A DNA stretch of 64,000 nucleotides from an uncultured Candidatus Melainabacteria bacterium (GCA_934718275.1 CAKUZD010000003.1:62001-126000); one strand, 5' to 3'; counted from the first letter of the stretch, positions 9,313-18,162 are shown. Translations and numbers: made by a program. The notes: generated from the sequence alone by a model not told the origin.

Positions 9313-9609
9313 ATGTCAGATACAGGTGCTTCTTTTAACAGACCATATAAACCTTTTGGGATGAATGTAAAAGTTCCGGATATTGGAGAAAAAACTCTAA
9401 AACTTGCCGGTGGAACTTTAGAAAATATTGTAAAAAGTCCGACTGAACCATTATTTAAATTCTTAGAAGAAAACGAAGAAGTCTTTACCGGAGACATAAA
9501 TTATAAAATTAATAAAATGACTGCGGAAAGTTTCACTATTGGTTCGGCTATGCGTAGAGAGGATGAAAAAATGAATGGACTTCCTTCTACCTTTGATATG
9601 CATTTTTAG
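9313..9609 (+). CDS. Small hypothetical protein (98 residues)
   Basis: Begins MSDTGASFNRPYKPFG after a GAGGG ribosome-binding site 13 bases upstream, which is somewhat far. It is polar, acidic and basic in turn, with no membrane helix or recognisable domain. It contains an EVFTGDIN segment and ends MNGLPSTFDMHF. It follows the HNH-like pair by about 85 bases and might belong to that group. It is convergent with the HTH gene that follows. I do not recognise the family; the reading frame has the codon preferences of its neighbours, which supports it being real. Confidence 0.5.
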   Translation: MSDTGASFNRPYKPFGMNVKVPDIGEKTLKLAGGTLENIVKSPTEPLFKFLEENEEVFTGDINYKINKMTAESFTIGSAMRREDEKMNGLPSTFDMHF

Positions 9610-9670
9610 AGCTGTATATTTAGTTTTGAGTTTAAATGTGTTATTGCAAAAATGATTATAGTTCCCAAAA

Positions 9671-9946
9671 CTAATAATGTCCTTCATTAAAAATTTTGAA
9701 ATTTTTTGGTATTTTTTCTTCAATATGAATAAATAATTCTGACATTGACCATCCAAATCCTTCTGCGATTTTTTTTAACGTTACAAGTTGAGGTTCATTT
9801 TCTCCTATTTCAATTCTTGAAAGTGTTGAGCGCGGAACATCATTTTCATAGGCAAACATACATAGACTTTTCCCTGTGTGCTTTTTTCGAAGTTCTCTTA
9901 AAGCTTTCCCGACTTGTTTGCAATATTCTTTACTTAAATTGTCCAT
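9671..9946 (-). CDS. XRE/Cro-C1-type HTH transcriptional regulator
   Basis: 91 residues that are almost entirely a helix-turn-helix of the Cro/C1 type: GKALRELRKKHTGKSL, then RSTLSRIEIGENEPQLVTLKKIAEGFG as the recognition region. GAGGTG is a good ribosome-binding site before the ATG. It is transcribed divergently from the pseudopilin gene starting at 10043. The roughly 95-base shared control region carries two copies of CATATATGGGA, so it probably represses itself and its neighbour. The ligand or stimulus is unknown. Confidence 0.85.
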   Translation of the reverse strand: MDNLSKEYCKQVGKALRELRKKHTGKSLCMFAYENDVPRSTLSRIEIGENEPQLVTLKKIAEGFGWSMSELFIHIEEKIPKNFKIFNEGHY

Positions 9947-9981
9947 GTAAAGATTTCACCTCAAAACTTAATAATCTGTTC

Positions 9982-10032
9982 CATATATGGGATTATAGCG
10001 TTATACTGATAATATGTATCTCATATATGGGA
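9982..10032. promoter_or_regulatory. Two operator-like repeats CATATATGGGA
   Basis: An identical 11-base sequence occurs at 9982-9992 and 10022-10032, 40 bases apart (near four helical turns). The first is part of the perfect palindrome CCATATATGG (9981-9990). On the minus strand a TATAAT element lies immediately upstream of it, so a bound protein would cover the HTH gene's own promoter. The second copy runs into the GGGAGGG ribosome-binding site of the pseudopilin gene. Binding by the neighbouring HTH protein is inferred from position. Confidence 0.5.
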
Positions 10033-10042
10033 GGGTTTTTAA

Positions 10043-10798
10043 ATGAGAATAGAGAGCAGATTTGCATTTACATTGGCAGAAGTGCTGATAACATTAGGTA
10101 TTATCGGAGTAGTTGCGGCTATAACAATTCCTGTTTTGATTCAAAATTATCAGGATAAGGTTCTTATATCTCAAACGAAGAAGGCTTATTCAACGTTTAA
10201 CAACATGTTAGTGCTTGCACAACAGGATAATGGGACTCCGGGAGACAATTCGGAGTTGTTTCTTCCGAAAGATACCCCAAATAATGTTATTATAGATAGG
10301 TTGGCAAAATATTTGCAAGGGGTCAAAGTTTGTTATTCAAAAAGTACTGCGGGATGTAAACAATATTATTATGATATTTCTTATGCAATTCCTCAGTATA
10401 ATAATGATGATGAAATAAAATATTATTCTACTGAATATATATCTAAATTGATTCTTGACAATGGTATGATATTTAATGTTTCTCCAAATAGGTCAGCTTG
10501 TGAATTAACAACTTATACTGCAACGCGAAAAGACTCTGATGGGAAAGTTGTTTATAATGAAGATGGAAGCCCTCAAACTTATACTTATCAATCTGATATT
10601 TGTGCTAATGTTGTTATGGATGTTAATGGTGTTAAAGGTCCTAATCAGTTCGGCAGAGATGTTTATCATTTATGGGTTTTTTCAAATAAGGTAACTTTTC
10701 CTATGGATAAAAGCTTAGGAGGACAAAGTCTTAAAAATATCCTATCCGGTAATGAAAAGTTAGAGTACACTAAATATGCAAAAGGTCAAAAAAAGTAA
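10043..10798 (+). CDS. Type II secretion/type IV pilus-like pseudopilin (prepilin signal protein)
   Basis: 251 residues with a short basic leader, then FAFTLAEVLITLGIIGVVAA, a class-III prepilin signal. Cleavage is expected before F with Ala rather than the usual Gly at -1; Glu at +5 is present. The hydrophobic N-helix is followed by a globular domain with several Cys, and then VMDVNGVKGPNQFGRDVY, a motif shared by all four pseudopilins in the window. GGGAGGG precedes the ATG. It is a single gene, not part of a pilus operon, and is divergently paired with an HTH regulator. The prepilin peptidase encoded at 29199-30194 could process it. Exact role (minor pilin, pseudopilin or adhesin) unknown. 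Confidence 0.85.
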   Translation: MRIESRFAFTLAEVLITLGIIGVVAAITIPVLIQNYQDKVLISQTKKAYSTFNNMLVLAQQDNGTPGDNSELFLPKDTPNNVIIDRLAKYLQGVKVCYSKSTAGCKQYYYDISYAIPQYNNDDEIKYYSTEYISKLILDNGMIFNVSPNRSACELTTYTATRKDSDGKVVYNEDGSPQTYTYQSDICANVVMDVNGVKGPNQFGRDVYHLWVFSNKVTFPMDKSLGGQSLKNILSGNEKLEYTKYAKGQKK

Positions 10799-10863
10799 CA
10801 TTTTATATATTTTTTTCTTGTTTACGATATAATATAAACGAACAATGGAAGTGTATAACTTAA

Positions 10864-10906
10864 GGTGCTAAAAGCACGAAAGCGGGTAATTGTTTCTAAA
10901 TCCCGC
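10864..10906 (+). promoter_or_regulatory. Structured 5' leader of pnp
   Basis: Two small hairpins precede the pnp start: GTGC (10865-10868) with GCAC (10874-10877), and GCGGG (10882-10886) with CCCGC (10902-10906). A TATAAT element lies at about 10828-10833. pnp is autoregulated through its leader RNA in enterobacteria; a similar role here is only an inference. Confidence 0.35.
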
Positions 10907-10920
10907 AAGAAAGGAAAATT

Positions 10921-13062
10921 ATGGTACCGGAAACAAAAAAATTTGAGTTGGAAATCGGTGGTAAAACAGTTACTGTAGAAACCGGTAAGTATGCTCAATC
11001 TGCAAATGGTTCTGTTACAGTTAGATGTGGCGACACAATGTTGTTTGTTCATTGTTGCGTTTCAAAAGAACCTAGAGTTGGAATAGACTTTTTCCCTCTA
11101 CTAATAGATTATGAAGAAAGAATGTCCTCAATCGGTCGTATCCCGGGCGGATACAATCGTTCGGAAGGTAAAGCGGGTGATAAGGCTATCTTGGTGTCAA
11201 GACTTATTGATAGACCAATCAGACCTCTTTTCCCTAAAGGATACAGAAATGATATACAAATTGTAGCTCAATTATTCAGTTATGATCAACAAAATCAACC
11301 TGATACGTTGGCTATGTTAGGTGCGTCTTGTGCATTAATGCTTTCAGGAGCTCCTTTTGAAGGTCCTATCGGGGCAGTTAGAGTTGCTAAAGATGAAAAT
11401 GGTAATTTAATTGCTAACCCTACTCATCAACAAGCTGATAAATCAGATCTTGATATCGTTGTGGCAGGAACTCACGACTCGGTTATCATGGTTGAAGCAG
11501 GATGTAAATTCGTAACTGAAGACGATATTATGAATGCTGTGGAATTTGCTCAAGTTGAAATCAAAAAACAATGTGAAGCTCAAGTCGCATTTGCTAAGGA
11601 ATGCGGAGTTGAAAAGGAAGAATTTGTAAATCCTTACGATACAACAGAAATTAAAAAAATTATTGAAGAAACTGCTCACGATATGATTTTTGATGCTTAT
11701 CATCATTTTGATAGAGCTTATAGACAAGAAAAGCTTGAAGAAGCTAAAAAACTTGTTAAAGAAAAAATAGATGCTTTACCGGATGACGATTACAGTAAAA
11801 AAATTATGGAAGAAACAGGCATTGACTTTGTTGCAGAGGAATTTAAAAACGCAGAAAAACACATTATGCGTACAATGATTTTGGATGAAGGTGTTAGAGC
11901 TGACGGAAGAAAACCTACTGAAGTTCGCCCAATTTGGTGTGAAGTAGGAGTATTGCCAAGAGCACACGGTTCAGCTGTATTCACTAGAGGGCAAACTCAA
12001 GTATTGTCAGTTGCAACATTGGCAGGCCCAGGAATGAAACAAGAGCTTGATGGGGTTGATCCTCAAACAGAAAAAACATATATGCATAAATATATTTTCC
12101 CTGGATTTTCCGTTGGAGAAGTTAAACCTCTTAGAGGACCGGGCAGACGTGAAGTTGGTCACGGAAATTTGGCAGAACGTGCTAATATCCCTGCACTTCC
12201 ATCTCAAGAAGAATTTGGTTATACAATTCGTGTAACATCTGATGTGTTAGAATCAAATGGTTCTACATCAATGGCTTCTACTTGCGGTTCTTCAATGGCA
12301 TTGATGAATGCAGGTGTTCCTGTTAAATGTATGATAGGCGGTGTTGCTATGGGTATGATTACAGAACCAGGTAAAGAGCCTGTTGTATTAACAGATATTC
12401 AAGGTATTGAAGACTTTTTGGGCGATATGGACTTTAAAGTTACCGGTAATGATACCGGTATTACGGCTTTGCAAATGGATATGAAGGCAAAAGGTATCGC
12501 AAATGATACTTTACGCCGTGCATTAGCTCAAGCTAAAGAAGGCAGATTACATATTTTGGGCAAAATGAGAGAAGTAATCTCAGCTCCGGCAGAGCGTTTA
12601 TCTCCTTATGCTCCAAGCATTTCTACAATGACAATTCCTACTGAAGATATTGGAACAGTAATCGGACCCGGTGGAAAACAAATCAGAGCAATTATTGATG
12701 CTTCCGGTGCAGAAATTGATATTCAAGATTCCGGAGTTGTTACAATTACTTCTAATGACCAAGAAGGGGCAGAAATTGCAAAAAGAATGATTAAAGAATT
12801 AACATTCAAGCCTGAACCGGGAATGGTTGTTAAAGGAAAAGTTGTTAGAATTATTCCTATCGGCGCATTCGTAGAATTAGCTCCGGGCAAAGATGGTATG
12901 GTTCATATTTCTCAAGTTTGCAACGAAAGAATCGAGACAATTGAACCACATCTTCAAGTAGGTCAGGAAGTTGTTGTTAAGGTTATCAAAATTGATGATA
13001 AAGGTAGAGTTAACCTAACAATAAAAGGCGTTTCTGAAGAAGAAAAAGCTCAGTTCAATTAA
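10921..13062 (+). CDS. pnp: Polyribonucleotide nucleotidyltransferase (PNPase)
   Basis: 713 residues, the normal length. PNPase phosphorolytically degrades RNA 3' to 5' and takes part in mRNA turnover. The two RNase PH domains are complete, with the family blocks GRIPGGYNRSEGK and RPIRPLFPKGY in the first and REVGHGNLAERA in the second. They are followed by a KH domain (about 573-625, IGPGGKQIRAI) and an S1 domain (about 631-700, KGKVVRIIPIGAFVEL, VHISQV). AAGAAAGGA is the ribosome-binding site. It is monocistronic, with a strong terminator just after the stop. Confidence 0.97.
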   Translation: MVPETKKFELEIGGKTVTVETGKYAQSANGSVTVRCGDTMLFVHCCVSKEPRVGIDFFPLLIDYEERMSSIGRIPGGYNRSEGKAGDKAILVSRLIDRPIRPLFPKGYRNDIQIVAQLFSYDQQNQPDTLAMLGASCALMLSGAPFEGPIGAVRVAKDENGNLIANPTHQQADKSDLDIVVAGTHDSVIMVEAGCKFVTEDDIMNAVEFAQVEIKKQCEAQVAFAKECGVEKEEFVNPYDTTEIKKIIEETAHDMIFDAYHHFDRAYRQEKLEEAKKLVKEKIDALPDDDYSKKIMEETGIDFVAEEFKNAEKHIMRTMILDEGVRADGRKPTEVRPIWCEVGVLPRAHGSAVFTRGQTQVLSVATLAGPGMKQELDGVDPQTEKTYMHKYIFPGFSVGEVKPLRGPGRREVGHGNLAERANIPALPSQEEFGYTIRVTSDVLESNGSTSMASTCGSSMALMNAGVPVKCMIGGVAMGMITEPGKEPVVLTDIQGIEDFLGDMDFKVTGNDTGITALQMDMKAKGIANDTLRRALAQAKEGRLHILGKMREVISAPAERLSPYAPSISTMTIPTEDIGTVIGPGGKQIRAIIDASGAEIDIQDSGVVTITSNDQEGAEIAKRMIKELTFKPEPGMVVKGKVVRIIPIGAFVELAPGKDGMVHISQVCNERIETIEPHLQVGQEVVVKVIKIDDKGRVNLTIKGVSEEEKAQFN

Positions 13063-13084
13063 TTAAATTGAAGATAACTTTTTT

Positions 13085-13121
13085 AAAAAAGCATCTGTTC
13101 TGTTTGGCAGGTGCTTTTTTT
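13085..13121 (+). terminator. Rho-independent terminator after pnp
   Basis: A 13-pair stem (AAAAAAGCATCTG with CAGGTGCTTTTTT, one G-T-type wobble) with a 10-base loop, ending in a T run. It lies 23 bases after the pnp stop. Confidence 0.85.
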
Positions 13122-13185
13122 AGTTGTTTTAAATTAACAAAAAAAGTTTTTTGTGCTAAGCTGAAATTAATTGGAGGATAAGAAG

Positions 13186-14232
13186 ATGTGCGATATTATA
13201 ACAATAGGCAGTGCGACAATGGATGTGTTTGTTGAAAGTGACGATGCAAACATTGTTTCCGTGTATACAAAAAATAAAAAATCTGAATTCATGAGCTATC
13301 CTTATGGGGCAAAAGTTGAAATTTCAGATTTTGATTCTCATGTAGGTGGCGGTGGAGTTAATACTGCTGTAAATTTTGCAAATTTGGGGTTTGATACCGG
13401 TGCAATTTTTAAAATTGGTAATGATATTTATTCCGAAGGGATTTTAGAATCGTTTAAAGATAAAAAAGTTGATTTATCAAGCATTATTCAAGATAAATCT
13501 TTAAGTACGGGGTTTTCTATAATTCTTGTAAGTTTTCAGGGAGATAGAACGGTTTTGGCTCACCGTGGCGCAAATGCAAAAATTAAAAAGTCTGATATAA
13601 ATTTTGACGCAATTAAAAATTCTAAATTGTTGTATATTGCTCCAATGAACGGAGACAGTACAAAAATTCTTGATGATATTGCTAATTTTGCAAATGAAAA
13701 TAATGTTTATGTTTGTTTTAATGCCGGTTCTTCAAGTATTAAAAAAGGTTTTAATTATATAAAGAAAATACTTGCAAATGCAAATATTGTGGTAATGAAT
13801 AAAGAAGAAGCTTCAATGGCAACACAAATTCAGGTTCGCCCTGATACAAGAGATGAAAAGTTCTCAGAGGAACTTATCCATCCTGATGTAAAGGAGATGT
13901 TTAAAAAATTAAAAGTAAGAGATTATCAAATAATAGTAATTACAGATGGTGGAAAAGGTGCCTATGCTTATGATGGCGAACATTTTTACTATTGTCCGGC
14001 GTTTGAAGGAACTGTAGTTTCAACTCTTGGTGCGGGGGATGCTTTTGCTTCTACTTTCTGTGTCGCACTTGATAGAACCCAAAATAATATTGGTAAAGCT
14101 TTGATGTACGCTTCTGTAAATTCTGCGGGAGTTGTATCTGAATTTGGAGCAACGCAAGGGCTATTAACTTTTGAACAAATTGAAGAAAAGTTAAATGCCA
14201 GTCCAAATTATAAATATATAGTTGCAGATTAA
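13186..14232 (+). CDS. PfkB-family carbohydrate kinase
   Basis: 348 residues from ATG 13186, which has GGAGG eight bases upstream; an upstream TTG would overlap that site. Ribokinase-fold signatures are clear: a GGGGVNTAVNFANLG sugar-binding signature near residue 55 and the anion-hole/catalytic STLGAGDAFASTF motif near residue 283. Such kinases phosphorylate sugars, sugar phosphates or nucleosides; the substrate cannot be read from the sequence. It is followed 45 bases later by the redox cluster and may be cotranscribed with it. Confidence 0.88.
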   Translation: MCDIITIGSATMDVFVESDDANIVSVYTKNKKSEFMSYPYGAKVEISDFDSHVGGGGVNTAVNFANLGFDTGAIFKIGNDIYSEGILESFKDKKVDLSSIIQDKSLSTGFSIILVSFQGDRTVLAHRGANAKIKKSDINFDAIKNSKLLYIAPMNGDSTKILDDIANFANENNVYVCFNAGSSSIKKGFNYIKKILANANIVVMNKEEASMATQIQVRPDTRDEKFSEELIHPDVKEMFKKLKVRDYQIIVITDGGKGAYAYDGEHFYYCPAFEGTVVSTLGAGDAFASTFCVALDRTQNNIGKALMYASVNSAGVVSEFGATQGLLTFEQIEEKLNASPNYKYIVAD

Positions 14233-14277
14233 TAAGAATTTTTATATAATATCATTATAAGAAGGAGAAATTGTATT

Positions 14278-15117
14278 ATGGGATACAAAATTTTATCAAA
14301 GAAAGAACTATGTCCCAATCAATATGAAATAACAGTTGAGGCGCCTTATGTTGTTAGAAACGCAAAGGCCGGGCAGTTTATTATATTTAGAGCGAAGGAA
14401 GATAGTGAACGTGTACCTTTGACTATTGCGGATGTAAATAAAGAAAAAGGTGAGTTGACTCTTGTTTTTATGGCAGTTGGTTATTCTACAAAATTACTGG
14501 CTTCTTTAAATGAGGGAGATGAAATACATGATGTAGTAGGACCTTTGGGACAACCAACTCATATTGAGAAATATGGAACAGTTGTTTGTTTGGCCGGAGG
14601 ATATGGCGCTGCTCCGTGTTATTTGATTGCAAAAGCTTTTAAAGATGCAGGTAATAAAGTGTACATGATTATGGGTGCAAGAAATAAGGACTTAATTTTT
14701 TGGCAAGATAAAATGAAGGATGCGTGCACTGAATTGTTTATTACAACCGATGATGGTTCATTGGGAGAAAAAGGGTTTGTAACTCAGGTGCTTGATAGAA
14801 TTATAAAAAATGAAAAAGTTGATTATGCAATTGCTGTTGGCCCTATGCCGATGATGAGAGCGGTGGCGGATTTGACTCGTGATAAAGGTATTTATACTGA
14901 AGCGAGTATGAATCCTATTATGGTAGACGGAACAGGGATGTGTGGAGCATGTCGTGTGACTGTCGGAGGAGAGACAAAATTTGCTTGCGTTGATGGCCCG
15001 GATTTTGATGCTCACAAAATTGATTTTGATGAGGTTATCAACAGAACTAGGATATACAAGGATCAAGAAAAGAAACGTTGTGAAAATTGTAACTTGTTAA
15101 AACAAACAGTAAAATAA
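14278..15117 (+). CDS. NfnA/PyrK-type FAD- and NAD(P)-binding electron-transfer subunit
   Basis: 279 residues of the ferredoxin-NADP reductase-like family that includes the small subunit of NADH-dependent ferredoxin:NADP oxidoreductase and dihydroorotate dehydrogenase B. Seen in order: an FAD-binding beta-barrel with RVPLTIAD, an NAD(P)-binding LAGGYGAAPCYLIA, and a C-terminal [2Fe-2S] site MCGACRVTVGG...FACVDGPDFD. The usual large partner (GltA/NfnB) does not follow; instead a small Cys-rich protein and ETF genes do. AAGGAGA precedes the ATG. A link between NAD(P)H, ferredoxin and ETF is an inference from context. Confidence 0.85.
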   Translation: MGYKILSKKELCPNQYEITVEAPYVVRNAKAGQFIIFRAKEDSERVPLTIADVNKEKGELTLVFMAVGYSTKLLASLNEGDEIHDVVGPLGQPTHIEKYGTVVCLAGGYGAAPCYLIAKAFKDAGNKVYMIMGARNKDLIFWQDKMKDACTELFITTDDGSLGEKGFVTQVLDRIIKNEKVDYAIAVGPMPMMRAVADLTRDKGIYTEASMNPIMVDGTGMCGACRVTVGGETKFACVDGPDFDAHKIDFDEVINRTRIYKDQEKKRCENCNLLKQTVK

Positions 15118-15129
15118 GGAGAGAAATTT

Positions 15130-15312
15130 ATGGCAAAAGATATTCCATATTGCCCATTGATGTCTGCAGGTTCAGATATAGACAAAGTTTGTACATTAGA
15201 AAGTTGTGCTTGGTATTTACCTAGCGTGAGAAAATGTGCAATGTATATGATGGCTTATAATGCATTGTTAGAAACAAATGCAAGACAAAAAGCTGCTCAA
15301 CAGCGTAAATAA
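15130..15312 (+). CDS. Small Cys-rich protein (60 residues)
   Basis: Four cysteines at 8, 21, 26 and 36 (C-P-L-M-S..., V-C-T-L-E-S-C-A-W-Y..., K-C-A-M-Y) could bind Zn or an Fe-S cluster. It is preceded by AGGAGAG and sits 12 bases after the flavoprotein gene and 8 before etfB, so it is translated within the same operon. I recognise the general C-P-L-x-S ... C-x4-C-A-W-Y pattern as a recurring small-protein motif of unknown function. A role as a redox carrier or assembly factor for the flanking flavoproteins is only a guess from location. Confidence 0.75.
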   Translation: MAKDIPYCPLMSAGSDIDKVCTLESCAWYLPSVRKCAMYMMAYNALLETNARQKAAQQRK

Positions 15313-15320
15313 GAGGTTTT

Positions 15321-16097
15321 ATGAAAATTATTGTTTGCATAAAACAAGTTCCGGATACCACTGATATAAAGTGGACTGAAAATAATACTATTCAAAGGGA
15401 AGGTGTCGAAAGTGTCATCAACCCTTTTGATGTCTATGCAATAGAAAAAGCATTACAACTAAAAAAAGATTTAAAAAATGTTGAGATTGTTGCACTCACT
15501 ATGGGGCCTGCACAAGCTGAAGATGTATTGAGAAAAGCTATTTCTGTCGGATGTGATAGAGGGGTGTTGATTTCAGATAAGAAATTCGCAGGTGCAGATA
15601 CTTATGCTACTGCAAAAACAATTGCAGCTGCTATAAAAACAAAATTATCAGATTTTGATTTGATTATTTGTGGTCAATTTGCGGTAGACGGCGATACCGC
15701 TCAAACCGGTCCTGAAGTCGCAACTCAATTAGGTATTCCGCAAGTTACTTATGCAACTTCTCTTGAAAGATGTGATGAAACTTCTGTTTACGTGTCAAGA
15801 GAAATTGAAAATGGTATAGAAAAGGTTCGAGCAGTATTTCCGGCTCTTTTCTGTGTTTTAAAAGATAATAAAGAACCTTCTCGCCCAACAATTAATGGTT
15901 GTATAAAAGCTCAAAATGCAGTAATTGAAAAATATTCAATGGATGATATTGGGTTGACTTTAGATGAAGTCGGTATAAAGGGCTCTCCTACTTTTGTAAG
16001 CAAAGCATTTAGACCACAAAAAAATAGAGAAAAATGTCAACTAATTTCTAATTATAATCTTTTAGCTGAAAAAATAAAAGAGTTTGGAGGAATTTAA
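15321..16097 (+). CDS. etfB: Electron transfer flavoprotein beta subunit
   Basis: 258 residues starting MKIIVCIKQVPDTTDIKW, with INPFDVYAIEKAL, MGPAQAEDVLRKA and a CGQFAVDGDTAQTGPE segment. These resemble clostridial and bifurcating-type EtfB. It forms a heterodimer with EtfA carrying FAD/AMP and passes electrons between dehydrogenases and acceptors in the cytosol. It is followed by etfA with a 4-base gap. No acyl-CoA dehydrogenase gene is in the window. Confidence 0.93.
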   Translation: MKIIVCIKQVPDTTDIKWTENNTIQREGVESVINPFDVYAIEKALQLKKDLKNVEIVALTMGPAQAEDVLRKAISVGCDRGVLISDKKFAGADTYATAKTIAAAIKTKLSDFDLIICGQFAVDGDTAQTGPEVATQLGIPQVTYATSLERCDETSVYVSREIENGIEKVRAVFPALFCVLKDNKEPSRPTINGCIKAQNAVIEKYSMDDIGLTLDEVGIKGSPTFVSKAFRPQKNREKCQLISNYNLLAEKIKEFGGI

Positions 16098-16101
16098 AAC
16101 T

Positions 16102-17088
16102 ATGGCAGAAATCATGTTATATGCTCAAGTAACTGAAGATAATTACCTTCATACTGTACTTTTTGAGTTAGCTAATAAAGCTCAGGAACTAAGTAAAAAT
16201 TTGAGTGATGCAAATGTTTCAGCATTGTTGTTATGTAAATGTGGTTTAGCTGAAAACTTTAAGGAGGCTTTTAGTAATTCAGGTTTTGATAAAGTTTATG
16301 TCGCTGAAAATAATCGACTAACACATTACTCATCAGAACTCTATTCTAAAATAGCTATAGATATAATAAGTAACATAAAGCCGGATATTTTTTTGATTGG
16401 TGCAACAACTCAAGGTAGAGATTTAGCTCCGAGAATAGCAGCTTCTTTACACACAGGGCTAACTGCAGATTGTACAGGATTAGATATCAACGATAATGGG
16501 AAATTAGCAGCGACTCGTCCAACTTTTGGCGGAAAATTAATGGCAACTATTTTATGTAAAACTTTTCCACAAATGGCAACAGTGCGACCAAAAGTTTTCA
16601 AACCAATGTCTGAAAATACAGTAAAAAATACTGAATTTGTTTATATAAATCCAGAAATAGAAGATGTCCAAAGAAAAGTAGAATTTATTGATTTTGTAAA
16701 GAATACAAAATCAATGATTAATGAACTTGATAGTGCAGACATAATTGTTGCCGGCGGTAGAGGTTTAAAAAATGAAGCCGGTTTCGAATTATTAAAAAAT
16801 TTTGCAGAAAGTATCGGGGCAAGTGTTGGGGCAAGTAGAGGTGCTGTTGATATGGGGCTTGCATCTATAGAAAAACAAATTGGTCAAACAGGAAAAACTG
16901 TTACTCCAAAGTTGTATATTGCTTGTGGTATTTCCGGAGCAATTCAGCATGTTGTTGGAATGCAAGATAGTAATAAAATAATTGCGATTAATACAGATTT
17001 AAATGCTCCAATTTTTGACTATTCGGATTGTGGAATTGTTGGTGATGCTTTTGAAATTTTACCTAAATTAATTGAAATATTGAAATAA
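16102..17088 (+). CDS. etfA: Electron transfer flavoprotein alpha subunit
   Basis: 328 residues from ATG 16102; GGAGG within the end of etfB serves as its ribosome-binding site, which excludes the upstream TTG reading. The C-terminal FAD-binding domain is intact: VAGGRGLKN, a GASRGAVDMG segment, YIACGISGAIQH and INTDLNAPIFDYSDCGIVGD. It ends a likely operon that starts at the NfnA-like gene. Confidence 0.93.
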   Translation: MAEIMLYAQVTEDNYLHTVLFELANKAQELSKNLSDANVSALLLCKCGLAENFKEAFSNSGFDKVYVAENNRLTHYSSELYSKIAIDIISNIKPDIFLIGATTQGRDLAPRIAASLHTGLTADCTGLDINDNGKLAATRPTFGGKLMATILCKTFPQMATVRPKVFKPMSENTVKNTEFVYINPEIEDVQRKVEFIDFVKNTKSMINELDSADIIVAGGRGLKNEAGFELLKNFAESIGASVGASRGAVDMGLASIEKQIGQTGKTVTPKLYIACGISGAIQHVVGMQDSNKIIAINTDLNAPIFDYSDCGIVGDAFEILPKLIEILK

Positions 17089-17095
17089 GTAAAAT

Positions 17096-17130
17096 AAAAA
17101 GGCCATTACTCAAAATAATGACCTTTTTTA
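17096..17130. terminator. Bidirectional terminator between etfA and the sigma factor gene
   Basis: AAAAAGG-CATTA pairs with TAATG-CCTTTTT around a short loop, with an A run on one side and a T run on the other. It sits between convergent genes, so it can serve both strands. Confidence 0.75.
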
Positions 17131-17171
17131 AACCTATCTAAAATAAACACAATAAATAATAATTTACCTTC

Positions 17172-18086
17172 TTAGTCTACGTACGCAGTTAGAACCTGCT
17201 GACCTAACACGGAGAATCTCATTTTTTTTAATGCTCTTAATTCAGTTTGTCTGATACATTCTTTGGTAACGCCATAAATATTTCCAATTTCTTCAAGTGT
17301 TTTTTTGTTGTTATCTTCAAGCCCGTAACGCATTTTTACAACTTCTTGTTCGCGCTCTTTTAAGGTTGAAATAACATTTAAAATATCTGTTTTTAGGTCC
17401 TCAAATTCAACTTCTTGTGTTGCAGAAGCCTTTTTATCTTCAATAATATCAGCGATATTCATTTCCTTGCCGTTGTTGTTTTCAAGTCCGCTTTCAATTG
17501 AAATTGTTTTAGAATATGCATTTAAGAATGTATCAATTTTGTCGGATGGAATATTCATTTTTTTTGCAACGTCTTTGTTTCTTACTTGGCAATTGTTTTC
17601 ACGTTCCATTTCTCTTTTAAGTTTTGAAAATCTCGAAAGTGTTTCTTGGATATATACGGGAATTTTCATACAATGAGATTGTTCTGAAATAGCTTTAAAC
17701 ATAGATTGTTTAATCCACCAACTTGCATAAGTTGCGAATTTATAACCTAATTTATAGTTAAATTTGTCTGCAGCAATCATTAGTCCAATATTACCTTCCT
17801 GAATTAAGTCGGTCATTGGTAGGTTTGACATGTGTATTGCCTTTTTCGCAATAGTGATAACTAATTTTAAATTAGCTTTAATTAATTGTTTTTTTGCATC
17901 ATTATCGCCTTCTTTTGCCTTTTTAGCTAATATTTTTTCTTCTTCTTGGCTAAGTGAATGATAATCTGCAATTTCTCTAATGTAATTTGTCAAAGTATTG
18001 TCTTCTGATGAACAATCCACAATTTCATTTTTAGCCGGATTTGAAATTTTTGTAGCTCTCATTTTTATAGGTGAATTTTTACTCAT
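17172..18086 (-). CDS. Sigma-70 family (group 2, RpoD-like) sigma factor
   Basis: 304 residues with sigma regions 1.2 (LTNYIREIADYHSLSQEEE), 2 (LIKANLKLVITIAKK, DLIQEGNIGLMIAADKF, YASWWIKQ), 3 (PVYIQETLSRFSKLKRE) and 4 (LKEREQEVVKMRYGL, TLEEIGNIYGVTKECIRQTELRALKK). It is shorter than a primary RpoD and lacks the long region 1.1, as in the group-2 sigma factors abundant in cyanobacteria. Its promoter region holds tandem palindromes, suggesting regulated expression. Which genes it controls cannot be read from the window. Confidence 0.9.
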   Translation of the reverse strand: MSKNSPIKMRATKISNPAKNEIVDCSSEDNTLTNYIREIADYHSLSQEEEKILAKKAKEGDNDAKKQLIKANLKLVITIAKKAIHMSNLPMTDLIQEGNIGLMIAADKFNYKLGYKFATYASWWIKQSMFKAISEQSHCMKIPVYIQETLSRFSKLKREMERENNCQVRNKDVAKKMNIPSDKIDTFLNAYSKTISIESGLENNNGKEMNIADIIEDKKASATQEVEFEDLKTDILNVISTLKEREQEVVKMRYGLEDNNKKTLEEIGNIYGVTKECIRQTELRALKKMRFSVLGQQVLTAYVD

Positions 18087-18162
18087 ACCTATTTAAACTC
18101 CTTCTTTTATTTTAGTAACACAAGATAACATATTTTTGTAGGGGAAATGATAGATGTTTTAT

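Noticed and set aside
9463..9756. Minus-strand frame between the 98-residue protein and the HTH gene
   Set aside because: It overlaps two better-supported genes on both sides, and its translation is low-complexity without a ribosome-binding site.
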